Assembly: GCA_003326195.1 (NCBI GenBank)
Contig: LXQE01000150.1
Span: 145,485-209,484 of the forward strand
Direction of reading: 5' to 3'
Length of the DNA: 64,000 bases
DNA from: Nostoc punctiforme NIES-2108
GTDB taxonomy: Bacteria > Cyanobacteriota > Cyanobacteriia > Cyanobacteriales > Nostocaceae
In this document: piece after piece, positions 41,934 to 50,773 of the stretch
Position numbering within the stretch: position 1 is the stretch's first letter
Layout of the letters: each line of letters begins with the position of its first letter
Translations under genes and position numbers: made by a program
Notes under the pieces: generated by a model
Seen by the model: only the letters and a program-made list of their open reading frames with translations
Told to the model about the DNA's origin: nothing
Databases searched by the model: none

Positions 41934-42233
41934 CTAATTTTAGCCCAATACAGTGTAGCTAAGGATCGTTTGTGGAGATTGAATTTACAGAGATTGTCGA
42001 TTGAGATAACTAACTTTTGTGGGGTAGGCAGCACAGCATACTGAGCGTTATCGTTAGCGCAGCCTCTCGCAGAGAAGTAGGACTCACGCCGAAGTCTTAC
42101 CCACCTTAATTATGCAAGTTACAGCTATTTTCAGGTAAATAGACCACGCGGTAGAGGCGCAAGGCCTTGCGCCTCTACGACAGGTGTGGTTCAAATACAT
42201 GAAAACTGCTGTAAATGTGGAATAGCTTAGTAG
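41934..42233. other. intergenic region with palindromes downstream of the universal stress gene
   Basis: Holds a GCAGCCTCTCGCAGAGAAG repeat (about 42059-42077) and a perfect palindrome at 42151-42178. No coding frame is credible. Confidence 0.6.
42151..42178. repeat. perfect 28-bp palindrome
   Basis: GTAGAGGCGCAAGG joined directly to CCTTGCGCCTCTAC. It is 55 bp past the stop of the universal stress gene. It can form a 14-bp stem without a loop base, so it is more likely a dispersed palindromic repeat or cruciform than a standard terminator. Confidence 0.9.
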
Positions 42234-42773
42234 TTAGTTAACGCTGAAAGCGCTTGTAGTTTCTTTGACAACTTCATCTATTTTAGGAGTAACTGAAAGA
42301 TGCACAACATGCACTGAACAAGGAGCATGGTGAAGAACATAGTTACTCACACTACCGAGAAATAGTTCCATCAGCCGAGAATGACCCCGACGCCCCATAA
42401 CAATTAGGTCAGCGTTACAACTATGGGCTAAATCACAAATAATGCGACCAGGATTACCAACATTTTGTGTAAATTCCGTAGTGATACCTGCTGTGTTTGC
42501 TTGGGCACAAAAAGATTGCAACATCTGGATTCCTAGATTTTTAAAGGTATCCCACTGTTTTTGGTATAACTCAAAACTTTGACTGCTCAATCCTGGATAG
42601 TAGTCCATATTAGACAGCATAGGAGCATAAGGACTACCCTCTTCTTCGGAAGATAGGACATGAAGTAGCATTAAGCTAGCTTGTGTTAACTTTGCTAAAT
42701 CCAACGCTTCCTCAAAAACCTGTTGCCCTATTTCCGAGCGATCTAATGCAACTAGAATCTTTTTAAACATCAT
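42234..42773 (-). CDS. universal stress protein A-family protein
   Basis: 179 residues of one USP domain: F-K-K-I-L-V-A-L-D-R-S at the start, G-N-P-G-R-I-I, and the ATP-binding GRRGHSRLMELFLGSVSNYV (G-x2-G-x9-G-S). It probably binds ATP and dimerises. A Met at residue 2 is also possible. Neighbours give no hint of the stress sensed. The upstream gap is AT-rich. Confidence 0.9.
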   Translation of the reverse strand: MMFKKILVALDRSEIGQQVFEEALDLAKLTQASLMLLHVLSSEEEGSPYAPMLSNMDYYPGLSSQSFELYQKQWDTFKNLGIQMLQSFCAQANTAGITTEFTQNVGNPGRIICDLAHSCNADLIVMGRRGHSRLMELFLGSVSNYVLHHAPCSVHVVHLSVTPKIDEVVKETTSAFSVN

Positions 42774-43328
42774 AATAGACCTCCGATTTCATTGGTAATT
42801 GGTCTTTACGGTTTCAGGTTTCCAGATGCTGGATTGTCAAACCTGACTAATCCCTCAACTATGTTTAACTACTTTTGAATTTTAAATCTCTTAAAGGTTT
42901 TCGCCCTATATTTATATTTATAGCAGAACAATTTGAGGAACTTGTGAGGAAAGCCAGCATTTATCTTTGAGCATCAGGGAGCATCCTATTTTGGAAGAAA
43001 TATCTTTTATCTTTAGACCCTTAGCCTAAATCCTTCTCTCAAAGTTGCTATGCATTAGTCACATTTTTCTTAAGATTTCTGTAAATAAGTCAGGAACAGG
43101 ATTGTAGAACAAAGCGATATGTGGATATTTGACAAAAGCAGAAGAATGTAAATGACGAAAATTTTCTAGGCGATCGCTAACTACAAACTGGATAATTTGA
43201 GTGGATACCTATCAATGCTTTTGCTCTTGTTTTAAGTAAGTTATATTTTTGTTGAGAAATATCCGGGTAATGGATAGCCTAAAAGGAGAGAAGTCAATAT
43301 ATTGCATACAACCGAAAAGGCTAAAGCA
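42774..43328. other. intergenic region, no gene seen
   Basis: 555 bp between the usp start and the coiled-coil gene stop. AT-rich with one HIP1 site near 43171-43178. A 66-codon plus-strand frame at 43302-43502 mostly overlaps the coiled-coil gene and is rejected. Confidence 0.5.
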
Positions 43329-43841
43329 TTAAACAATCCGGTTGACAATTGTCCATACTTCCCCATCAGAGCGGACATAGGGAACGGAGATTGTCTTAAA
43401 GCCAGTAATAAAGGGCTTGTAATAAATCTGCCAATACATTGGACTCAATTGATTGGCACAAGCCTTAAGAAAACGGACTTCTGCGGCCAGTTCACTTGCT
43501 AGTTGATTAATGCGTTCAGCATGAACCTGAGCCACTTCTTTCGCTTCCTCTAGCTGCTGCTGTTGGATAAGTTGTTTGGATTCACCTTGCCAACGCACTA
43601 ACTTCCCTTGTTTTTGTTTGATCTGGCCTTCCAAGGCGGCGATCGCTGCATCTATGCCTTGGAGTTCAACTGATAATTGGGCATTTTCTCTGGCTTGACG
43701 GCGGTAAGCTTCCACCATCGCCTGGGGTGAATCATTCTCGCCACAGATGACATTATTTTTTATAGTGAGTGCAGCGCGTTCTTCTAAAAGAGCCTGAATT
43801 TGAGAGTTAAATGCGGCTATTTCAGCCTGAGTTTGCTCCAT
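43329..43841 (-). CDS. hypothetical coiled-coil protein
   Basis: 170 residues from the ATG at 43839-43841. A longer frame to 43943 would run into the thrB end and is less likely. Residues 1-120 are heptad-rich (A-A-F-N-S-Q-I-Q-A-L-L-E-E-R, I-A-A-L-E-G-Q-I-K-Q-K-Q), a long coiled coil. The C-terminal 50 residues are compact (S-P-M-Y-W-Q-I-Y-Y-K-P-F). It follows thrB on the same strand with 29 bp between. The function is unknown. Confidence 0.7.
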   Translation of the reverse strand: MEQTQAEIAAFNSQIQALLEERAALTIKNNVICGENDSPQAMVEAYRRQARENAQLSVELQGIDAAIAALEGQIKQKQGKLVRWQGESKQLIQQQQLEEAKEVAQVHAERINQLASELAAEVRFLKACANQLSPMYWQIYYKPFITGFKTISVPYVRSDGEVWTIVNRIV

Positions 43842-43870
43842 AAATCGAGTTTTAAATGCTGAGTAAAATA

Positions 43871-44785
43871 TTAAAAGCTTTTTGCGCCTTGGGTATCGAG
43901 AGAAAGCGATCGCACCTCGGCTGTAATTCCTTCTTCTTGCCAAGCAGCTAACATCGCCGCCTCCACAGCCTTTGAGTATAACTGATCTGCCAAAGCTAAC
44001 AGTGTCGGCCCCGCACCACTAATCACCATACCATAAGCACCAGCACTAACAGCTGCGATGTTGAGAGCATCATAACCAGGAATCAAAGCTTTACGATAGG
44101 GCTGATGCAATCTATCTTGCAAAGCTGTCTTTAACCATTGTCCGTTACCAGTTTCCAAGCCACGCAACAATAATCCCAAATGTGCTGTATTAAAAATCGC
44201 ATCGGCGCGACTCACCTCAGTGGGGAGAACGCCCCGCGCCTCGGAAGTAGAAAGTTCAAAATTAGGAATAGCCACAACTGGTACAACATCTTTATGCCAG
44301 GGAACATCACAAATTTCCCAACCTGCGCCACTGGTAGCAGCGAGACGACATCCTCCCAACAAAGCTGGAACTACATTATCAGGATGTCCTTCCATTGCGA
44401 TCGCTAACTCCATCACCTGCGATTGACTCATAGGCGTACCTTCAAGTTGATTAGCCGCAACTAACCCACCAACAATTGCTGTCGCCGAACTACCCAAACC
44501 CCGCGCCAACGGTACACCTAACTTAATCTCTATTTTCACAGTCGGCGGTGTCTGCTCTATATGTTGATAGAACTTGACAAACGCTTGGTAAAGAAGATTG
44601 CTCTCATCAGTTTGGACTCGTTCAGCTTCTGTACCAGTGACATGAATAATTAACCCACCCTCTTCCAGGCGAGTGAACTTGAACTCGTTGTACAGCTTTA
44701 ATGCTGCACCGATGCAATCAAAACCAGGCCCCAAATTCGCAGTTGTGGCGGGAACAGTAACAGTAATGGTAGAAACAACAGACAT
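43871..44785 (-). CDS. thrB: homoserine kinase
   Basis: 304 residues from the ATG at 44783-44785; a TTG two codons earlier is possible. GHMP kinase: N-L-G-P-G-F-D at the start, the ATP loop PLARGLGSSAT (about 92-102), the C-terminal G-A-Y-G-M-V-I-S-G-A-G-P. It phosphorylates homoserine in threonine biosynthesis. Complete, normal length. No other thr genes are near; it leads into a coiled-coil gene. Confidence 0.95.
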   Translation of the reverse strand: MSVVSTITVTVPATTANLGPGFDCIGAALKLYNEFKFTRLEEGGLIIHVTGTEAERVQTDESNLLYQAFVKFYQHIEQTPPTVKIEIKLGVPLARGLGSSATAIVGGLVAANQLEGTPMSQSQVMELAIAMEGHPDNVVPALLGGCRLAATSGAGWEICDVPWHKDVVPVVAIPNFELSTSEARGVLPTEVSRADAIFNTAHLGLLLRGLETGNGQWLKTALQDRLHQPYRKALIPGYDALNIAAVSAGAYGMVISGAGPTLLALADQLYSKAVEAAMLAAWQEEGITAEVRSLSLDTQGAKSF

Positions 44786-45022
44786 TGGCAAAACTCACTA
44801 ATCATCAACTAGCATCCCATGTAAAGGGTTGGCTTGCTCATGAATTATATTAATTGTCTGTAAGTAATCAAAATAATTACTAATTCCTAATTCGTAATTA
44901 AAAAGGGTACAGAGCAAGCAGGCTCATTTTTAATTCAGTCATCAACAAGAAAGTGGAGAGTTCAGGAGCTACCACTGATTGTAATTACGAATTAAGAATT
45001 ATCAATTACGAATTACTTTGAC

Positions 45023-45358
45023 TTACTCTGAATCTGCATCCAGTTTTTCCAATAGTCTTTTTCCATGAATCACCGCTGCAATAGTTAAAGTATCACCCTG
45101 AATTCGATAGATGACTCGATAGCTGTATACAAACTTTTCCCTAATATTATCATCGCCAAACTCTGGTACTATTCGACCTGAGAAAGGAAAGTTACTCAAG
45201 TGACGAGTTAATCGATTATTCTTTGAACCACTGCCGCAGCATAAGCAGTTGAGTCACGAGATATATATGTGGCGATGTCTAGCGACAAGCCGCCTTCCAG
45301 GCGTCTACGCTTCTACATCTTCTAGCGCTTTGGAAGACCAAACTACTTGATAAGCCAT
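45023..45358 (-). pseudogene. broken RelE/ParE-family toxin
   Basis: The start (45356-45358) overlaps the antitoxin stop and encodes M-A-Y-Q-V-V-W-S-S-K-A-L-E-D-V-E-A before a TAG. A piece of dispersed repeat (45270-45317) follows, then Y-I-S-R-D-S-T-A-Y-A-A-A-V-V-Q-R-I-I, a frameshift, and an intact tail: FPFSGRIVPEFG ... YRVIYRIQGDTLTIAAVIHG. These are the ParE/RelE toxin core strands. So the toxin was lost by repeat insertion plus a one- or two-base indel. Confidence 0.75.
45270..45317. repeat. dispersed repeat fragment inside the broken toxin gene
   Basis: GTGGCGATGTCTAGCGACAA and TTCCAGGCGTCTACGC belong to the same family as 41905-41933. The insertion interrupts the toxin after 17 codons. 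Confidence 0.7.
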
Positions 45359-45531
45359 TTGCTCAAACGTTCTTCAGCTTCTTCTTGTGTAATTACTCCT
45401 TCTATATCGGCTGCTTCTAATCCACGACTAACCTTCTCAATTACGTATAGATGGTATTGGATATCTTCGATTGAGCAATCGTCTGGCAATTGATTCAGCA
45501 GAGATTGAACTTTTTCTTTTGTGGTATTCAT
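45343..45531 (-). CDS. RelE/ParE-associated antitoxin, now orphan
   Basis: 62 residues, helical and acidic: Q-S-L-L-N-Q-L-P-D-D-C-S-I-E-D-I-Q-Y-H-L-Y-V-I-E-K-V, then E-E-A-E-E-R-L-S-K-W-L. This is the usual short antitoxin of ParE/RelE pairs in cyanobacteria. It overlaps the broken toxin by 16 bases. It is intact while its toxin is not, so it may act on a relative elsewhere or simply remain. Confidence 0.75.
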   Translation of the reverse strand: MNTTKEKVQSLLNQLPDDCSIEDIQYHLYVIEKVSRGLEAADIEGVITQEEAEERLSKWLIK

Positions 45532-45717
45532 AGCTTGATTTTTAGTTTATTAATAAAGCAACTGAACGCTATGGTTAGGTGTAGAGTCCGCCATCATTAA
45601 TATACTCTAATATGAAATTGATAGCCTACCCATATTGAGTGACTATCAATGCTCTGTTTATTCCTCAGAAAAATACCTAGAGTTCGCTCTTTTTAACAAG
45701 TCTATTAGTCAAAAAGA

Positions 45718-47406
45718 TTACTTCAAAGTTCCTAAAACGGGCGCTACCTCAACCTCGGAAATTTGCGGAGCCAAGAGTCCCTTTGCATAAATCTGGGGAT
45801 TGCTTTGCGAGACTATGGCATAAGACTGGCGAAGATTAGCATTGATTGCAACGGTCTTCACATCGTACATCTGCATCGCCATCTTGGGATAGAAACCAAT
45901 ACCAATAATCATTAGCAGAAAACAGGCCGCGATAAACACCTCACGGGGTCTAGCATCCTCGTAGACTGCATCTTCTGGCACGAGACAGTCTGTACCAAAA
46001 CAAACTGTTCCGTCATCTTCTTGATTTTCCAAGCTTGCATTATTAATGTCGCATAGCAGCGCTGCGTCTTTACCATAAAACACTTCTCGCAGCATGGAAA
46101 GTAGATAAATCGGTGTGAGGATAACTCCAACTGCGGCGAGAAAAACTGTTACGGTACAGAAAGTCGAACTATAAACGTCACTGCTTGTCATCCCAACGAA
46201 TACCGAGAGTTCGCCAGCAAAGCCACTCATACCGGGAAGTGCCAGGGATGCCATTGCTCCGATTGTAAACAAGGCAAAGACTTTGGGCATGGCTTGACCA
46301 ACACCGCCCATATCTTTCATTACCATTGTGTGGGTGCGATCGTAAGTAACACCTGCTAAGAAGAACAGCACCGATGCAATTAAACCATGCGAAATCATCT
46401 GTAACATCGCGCCGTTGATTCCCAAATCAGTGAAGGACGCAATCCCCAGCAGTACAAACCCCATGTGAGAAATCGACGAATAAGCCAAACGCCGCTTCAT
46501 ATTGGTCTGACCAAAGGAGTTCAATGCACCATAGATAATGTTGACAACACCGAGAATGGCTAGAACCGGCGCAAAATAAATGTGTGCATCGGGAAGCAAC
46601 TCAAGATTCAGGCGAATCAGTCCATATCCGCCCATCTTCAGCAACACACCAGCTAATATCATCGACACAGGAGAGGATGCTTCGCCGTGGGCATCAGGCA
46701 ACCAAGTATGCATCGGGAAAACAGCAAGCTTGACACCAAATGCAATCAACAATCCTGCATAAAGTAGCAGTTGTAGACTAAGGGGATATTCCTTGCTGGC
46801 GAGGGCGGTGATGTCAAATGTCATATCACCGCCGCCGTATAGCCCCATTGCCAAGGCTGCCACTAAAATAAATATAGAAGCTGCTGCGGTATACAACAAA
46901 AATTTCGTAGCTGCATAACGACGCCTTTGCCCACCCCAAATGCAGATTAGTAGATAGACAGGAATCAACTCTACTTCCCACATAATGAAAAATAGCAGCA
47001 AGTCTTTAGCAACAAACACCCCTACCTGTGCCGAATACAGCACCAGCATTAAAAAATAGAAGAGGCGAGGTCGGTGATCGACTTGCCAAGCTGAAAATAT
47101 CGAGAGTGTGGTGACAAATCCGGCTAAAAGCACAAGTGGCGCTGAAAGTCCATCGACTGATACCGCCCAGTTAAAACCTAACTGAGGCACCCAGGCATAA
47201 TTTTCTACCATTTGAAAACTAGCACTGCTGGCATCGTAATGCTTCCAAAAGGCATAGCACATCAAGGCAAAATCTGCAATACCTACACCCAGTGCATACC
47301 ACCGCACGCGCTTACCATCTTTATCAGGCAACACAGGGATGAGCAGGGAAGCAACAAGTGGTAGTAAGACAATCGCGGTAAGCCAGGGAAATTGATCCGC
47401 TATCAT
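45718..47406 (-). CDS. ndhD: NAD(P)H-quinone oxidoreductase subunit 4 (NdhD)
   Basis: 562 residues, about 14 helices. It is a proton-pumping antiporter-like subunit of NDH-1 in the thylakoid or cytoplasmic membrane. Conserved features are the Glu in F-I-M-W-E-V-E-L-I-P (helix 5) and the Lys in the A-F-G-V-K-L-A-V-F-P-M-H-T-W-L-P-D-A-H segment. No ndhF lies next to it, which favours an NdhD2-like rather than an NdhD1-like paralogue; that assignment needs a tree. A conserved-looking soluble loop occurs near residues 440-470. Confidence 0.93.
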   Translation of the reverse strand: MIADQFPWLTAIVLLPLVASLLIPVLPDKDGKRVRWYALGVGIADFALMCYAFWKHYDASSASFQMVENYAWVPQLGFNWAVSVDGLSAPLVLLAGFVTTLSIFSAWQVDHRPRLFYFLMLVLYSAQVGVFVAKDLLLFFIMWEVELIPVYLLICIWGGQRRRYAATKFLLYTAAASIFILVAALAMGLYGGGDMTFDITALASKEYPLSLQLLLYAGLLIAFGVKLAVFPMHTWLPDAHGEASSPVSMILAGVLLKMGGYGLIRLNLELLPDAHIYFAPVLAILGVVNIIYGALNSFGQTNMKRRLAYSSISHMGFVLLGIASFTDLGINGAMLQMISHGLIASVLFFLAGVTYDRTHTMVMKDMGGVGQAMPKVFALFTIGAMASLALPGMSGFAGELSVFVGMTSSDVYSSTFCTVTVFLAAVGVILTPIYLLSMLREVFYGKDAALLCDINNASLENQEDDGTVCFGTDCLVPEDAVYEDARPREVFIAACFLLMIIGIGFYPKMAMQMYDVKTVAINANLRQSYAIVSQSNPQIYAKGLLAPQISEVEVAPVLGTLK

Positions 47407-47592
47407 GTATGTATAGAAAAATACTTATTTAGTTAATTATGTCATTCTACTAAACTTTGTAACAATTTCTTCATAAATCTTTGTCCCAGTTAATTGCTTT
47501 AACCGAAAAACAATTGACTGGAGACTGGGAAAGAAATATTTTTATTTGTTAAGTGTTCTTGTCTACGCAGTTGATGATAGCTATTTACTTAC

Positions 47593-48312
47593 TCACGGTA
47601 CTAATCCCGCCCGCAACGCACGGACAGCAGCTTGTGTCCGGTCAGCAACACAGAGTTTATTGAGAATACCTCGAACATGAGTTTTGACAGTACCGACTGT
47701 TAAATAGAGCCTTTTAGCAATTTCTGCATTGTCACAGCCAGCAACAATCAACTCTAAAACATCCATCTCTCTATGAGTTAAAGGATAGCTGACTATACTT
47801 TTCTCAGTATCTGGGTCAATACCTTCAATTAAAACTCTTTTTCCAGATGCGCCTTTGCTGCCATCGGGGAAATCTTGACGTATTTGTTGTAGTACAAGGT
47901 CTGCGATCGCTGGATCGATCCATGAGCTACCTGCATAAGTTGTTTGCACAGCTTCTACTAGTTTCTCAGTTTCTATATCTTTCATGCAATAAGAATCTGC
48001 ACCTGCTGCAAATGCTGCTAAAACTGCTTGTTCGCTATTTTGCATCGTTAAAATTAGCAGCTTTGTTGTGTAGTCCTCATTCTCTGCCTGATATTGCCTA
48101 AATGTGCGTGTTAGCTCAATACCATCCATGTCAGGCAAACCAATGTCAATAGTAGCAACATCCGGCTTGAGAGTTTTCAGAAGCTTGAGTCCGTCGGCTG
48201 CATTGGCTGCTTCACCAACAATGTTGAACTCTGGCTGGGTTTGTAAGGCAGACCGCAAGCCGATTCTTGTCAGGTTGTGATCTTCAATCACAAGGATCTT
48301 GATTTCACTCAT
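47593..48312 (-). CDS. NarL/LuxR-family response regulator
   Basis: 239 residues. An N-terminal receiver with phospho-Asp56 (TIDIGLPDMDG), E-D-H start and K in S-Y-C-M-K-D, and a C-terminal LuxR HTH (LTHREMDVLELIVAGCDNAE, then V-K-T-H-V-R-G-I-L-N-K-L). A linker of about 40 residues lies between. The partner kinase is not adjacent; the REC-kinase gene upstream is divergent. The target genes are unknown. Confidence 0.9.
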   Translation of the reverse strand: MSEIKILVIEDHNLTRIGLRSALQTQPEFNIVGEAANAADGLKLLKTLKPDVATIDIGLPDMDGIELTRTFRQYQAENEDYTTKLLILTMQNSEQAVLAAFAAGADSYCMKDIETEKLVEAVQTTYAGSSWIDPAIADLVLQQIRQDFPDGSKGASGKRVLIEGIDPDTEKSIVSYPLTHREMDVLELIVAGCDNAEIAKRLYLTVGTVKTHVRGILNKLCVADRTQAAVRALRAGLVP

Positions 48313-48907
48313 AGTTGCTTAACTTTACTATTATTTATCTAAAGTACAGATTAAAATAATCTCGTTCTTCTATTCGGGATCTTATACAAAAAGCAATGAG
48401 TTTGGTATTATTTCCTGAACTTCATCTACCATTAGACATAAATAACCTTATCTCGTAAGCTTTTCTAAGGCAAGAGTTTCGATATGACAACATAATTCAA
48501 TCAGAAAATATAAATATTTTTATACATTAACTTAACGATCGATGTTTTATGATATACAATTTTTAATTAAAAATCTGGTAGCAAGCAAAAGTAGGTGACT
48601 ATTAAGTAGTTACCTTTGATTTGAGTAGGATTATGCATCGAAAAAGGACTAAAGTAACTCACTATAACACCCAGGCACTGGTATTAATTGGATAATTCAG
48701 GCGGATAAGATACTTGTAAATAAATATTATATTTGAAATAAATAGCACATAAAATACAGGAAAAAGCAGTTTAATTACGTAGAAAAAAGGTATTTAACTC
48801 AGGAAACTCTAAAAGAAAATGTTAATCCTTAATAATCTCAGGGCTAGTGAAGTAAGCTATTACTAGATTTGCTCGGGATAGCCAAGCACTTCTTTTTTTA
48901 TTTAGCC
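48313..48907. other. intergenic region between divergent signalling genes
   Basis: About 595 bp, AT-rich, presumably with both promoters. No repeat element or small gene is evident. A TTG-started extension of the kinase gene covers 48869-48907. Confidence 0.5.
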
Positions 48908-50002
48908 ATGTCTTTACCTAAAACTGTCAAAAAAGATAAAATTCTCGTTGTCGATGATGTTTTTGACAATCTACTTGTCTTAGAAGCAGTCCTAGAAGAT
49001 GAGGACTATGAAATTAGCTTGGTAGAAGATAGTAAGATTGCTCTGGCTATGGTTGAGGAGTCACCGCCAGACATAATTCTCTTAGATGTGATGATGCCGG
49101 AGCTAGATGGTTATGAATTTACTCGGCGTATCCGACAGAATCAGGCGTTGCCATTTATCCCGATTCTGCTGCTCACGGCTCACTATGAGTCTAGCGTTGT
49201 TGAAGGACTCGACGCTGGTGCAGATGACTTCATTCGCAAACCATTCGATCCTGATGAACTACATGCAAGGGTGCGATCGCTCCTGCGCCTCAAGCATAGT
49301 ATCGACGAACGAGATCAGATGGCGAACCTTCGAGCAGATTTTGTCTCGCGTTTTACTCACGATTTACGCATACCGCTAGTGGCCTCCAACCGCGTATTAA
49401 AATTATTGCTGGAAGGGAGGTTTTGCGATGTTTCACCACAATTACAAGAGATAATTGATACCATGATTGGCAGCAATCAAGACCTGCTGGAAATGGTAAA
49501 TACCTTGTTAGAAGTTTATCGTCATGAAGCGGGCTGTAAAACCTTAAAAATTTCTCCCTGCAATATTCAGGAATTAGTTAGTGAAGTTTCCCAAGAATTA
49601 ACTCCTTTAGCTGAAGAAAAAGGATTAACTGTAAATATTGATCGAAGTGAAGTTGCAAGCATAATTATGGGCGATCGCTTAGAACTGCGGCGAGTTTTGA
49701 CAAATCTTATCGGCAATGCCATCAAGTTTACAGACAAAGGTTCTGTAGATATTCACTGCTATCTGACTCCGGTAGCTGTAAATATTGATATCCAAGATAC
49801 AGGACCAGGAATTTCTAAACCAGATCAGGCAATATTATTCGAGCGATTTCGTCAAGGGAAACACCAACGTTCTGGTAGTGGCTTGGGACTATATTTATCT
49901 CGCTGCATTATTGAAGCACATCAAGGCACAATCGATGTGAAATCTGAACCAGGACAGGGTAGTACATTTACTATACGTCTACCTGTGGCTGGCAAAAACT
50001 AA
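48908..50002 (+). CDS. receiver-histidine kinase hybrid
   Basis: 364 residues from the ATG at 48908 (M-S-L-P-K-T-V). An N-terminal receiver has phospho-Asp60 (IILLDVMMPELDG) and Lys in F-I-R-K-P-F. Then comes HisKA with His151 in FTHDLRIPLVAS, and HATPase with N-L-I-G-N-A-I-K-F, D-T-G-P-G-I, G-S-G-L-G-L-Y-L. There is no sensor domain, so it must be fed by another kinase or act downstream of one. A terminator hairpin follows at 50078. Confidence 0.9.
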   Translation: MSLPKTVKKDKILVVDDVFDNLLVLEAVLEDEDYEISLVEDSKIALAMVEESPPDIILLDVMMPELDGYEFTRRIRQNQALPFIPILLLTAHYESSVVEGLDAGADDFIRKPFDPDELHARVRSLLRLKHSIDERDQMANLRADFVSRFTHDLRIPLVASNRVLKLLLEGRFCDVSPQLQEIIDTMIGSNQDLLEMVNTLLEVYRHEAGCKTLKISPCNIQELVSEVSQELTPLAEEKGLTVNIDRSEVASIIMGDRLELRRVLTNLIGNAIKFTDKGSVDIHCYLTPVAVNIDIQDTGPGISKPDQAILFERFRQGKHQRSGSGLGLYLSRCIIEAHQGTIDVKSEPGQGSTFTIRLPVAGKN

Positions 50003-50077
50003 AAGTAGGGAGCATCTCACCTTTGCAAATATACCAGGCGATTAGAAATCGCAGCTACGCGGACTCGAAGAATTTGA

Positions 50078-50100
50078 AACCCACGCAGGTGGGTTTTGTT
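50078..50100 (+). terminator. intrinsic terminator of the REC-kinase gene
   Basis: AACCCAC (50078-50084) pairs with GTGGGTT (50089-50095) around GCAG, followed by TTGTTT. It is about 75 bp past the stop. Confidence 0.8.
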
Positions 50101-50260
50101 TGTATAGCCAAGCCGGCCAGTGCGGTCTTCTCCCAAGGGGAGACGCCAAGGCGATGGGGGTTTCCCCCATGAGCAACTGGCGCGCGACTTCCATTCGCCA
50201 GGGCAGGCGTGTTTATTACTTCTTCTTTCTTTCTTTCTTTATTTTTTTGTGTCTTTTACG

Positions 50261-50323
50261 TCCTTCTCTACGAGACGTTACGCGTAGCTTGCTTCTCCGT
50301 AGGAGTATGCGGTTCGTTTTTCT
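50261..50323. repeat. dispersed palindromic repeat (copy 2)
   Basis: Almost identical to 8361-8425 over about 60 bp, including CGTAGCTTGCTTCTCCGTAG and GAGTATGCGGTTCG. Confidence 0.85.
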
Positions 50324-50773
50324 TTCTTGTACTTCAGATCTAATATGATTTAGCGCATCTTCATACACAAGCTTACAGAAGCTGTTTACGGACGCGATCG
50401 CTTCCGTTATGGATGGAAGAAACAAGTCAAATCCTCTTCCCTTGTGCCTCCTGCCTCCTGCCTTGTTTCTTGAAAGTGGTACAATAATTGTGATTACTCA
50501 ATCGTACATAAACTTTGGACTTCCCGCAGCACAAAGCTACTAGATATACAAAAACTTTCCATAACACCAAATACAAAGTTATAAAATATACTTTAAAAAG
50601 TTAATTTATATTGCTAATAATCCAAATATATGATGTTGGCTGAAGATGCTTGAAATAAATCATTAACATTTAAAGATAGCCAAAATAGTTCACTTAGTTT
50701 CTAAGTAGTTCCAAAACTCTATGTTGCAATAATGTCAACTTGAAGAATTATTATTTGATGTGTGTAAGCTCCT

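Larger units (their letters stand above)
50003..50773. other. repeat-filled intergenic region upstream of the NACHT gene
   Basis: 770 bp. It contains the terminator (50078), a block of GCGGTCTTCTCCCAAGGGG/CATGAGCAACTGGCGCGC repeats (50115-50210), a polyT/CTTT tract, the palindromic repeat (50261-50323), CTGCCTCCTGCCTTG pieces, and an AT-rich 200 bp before the NACHT start. The 82-codon frame across 50100-50348 is made of repeats and is rejected. Confidence 0.65.

Noticed and set aside
50100..50348. 82-codon open frame between the REC-kinase and NACHT genes
   Set aside because: Composed of dispersed repeats shared with 8361-8425 and other sites.
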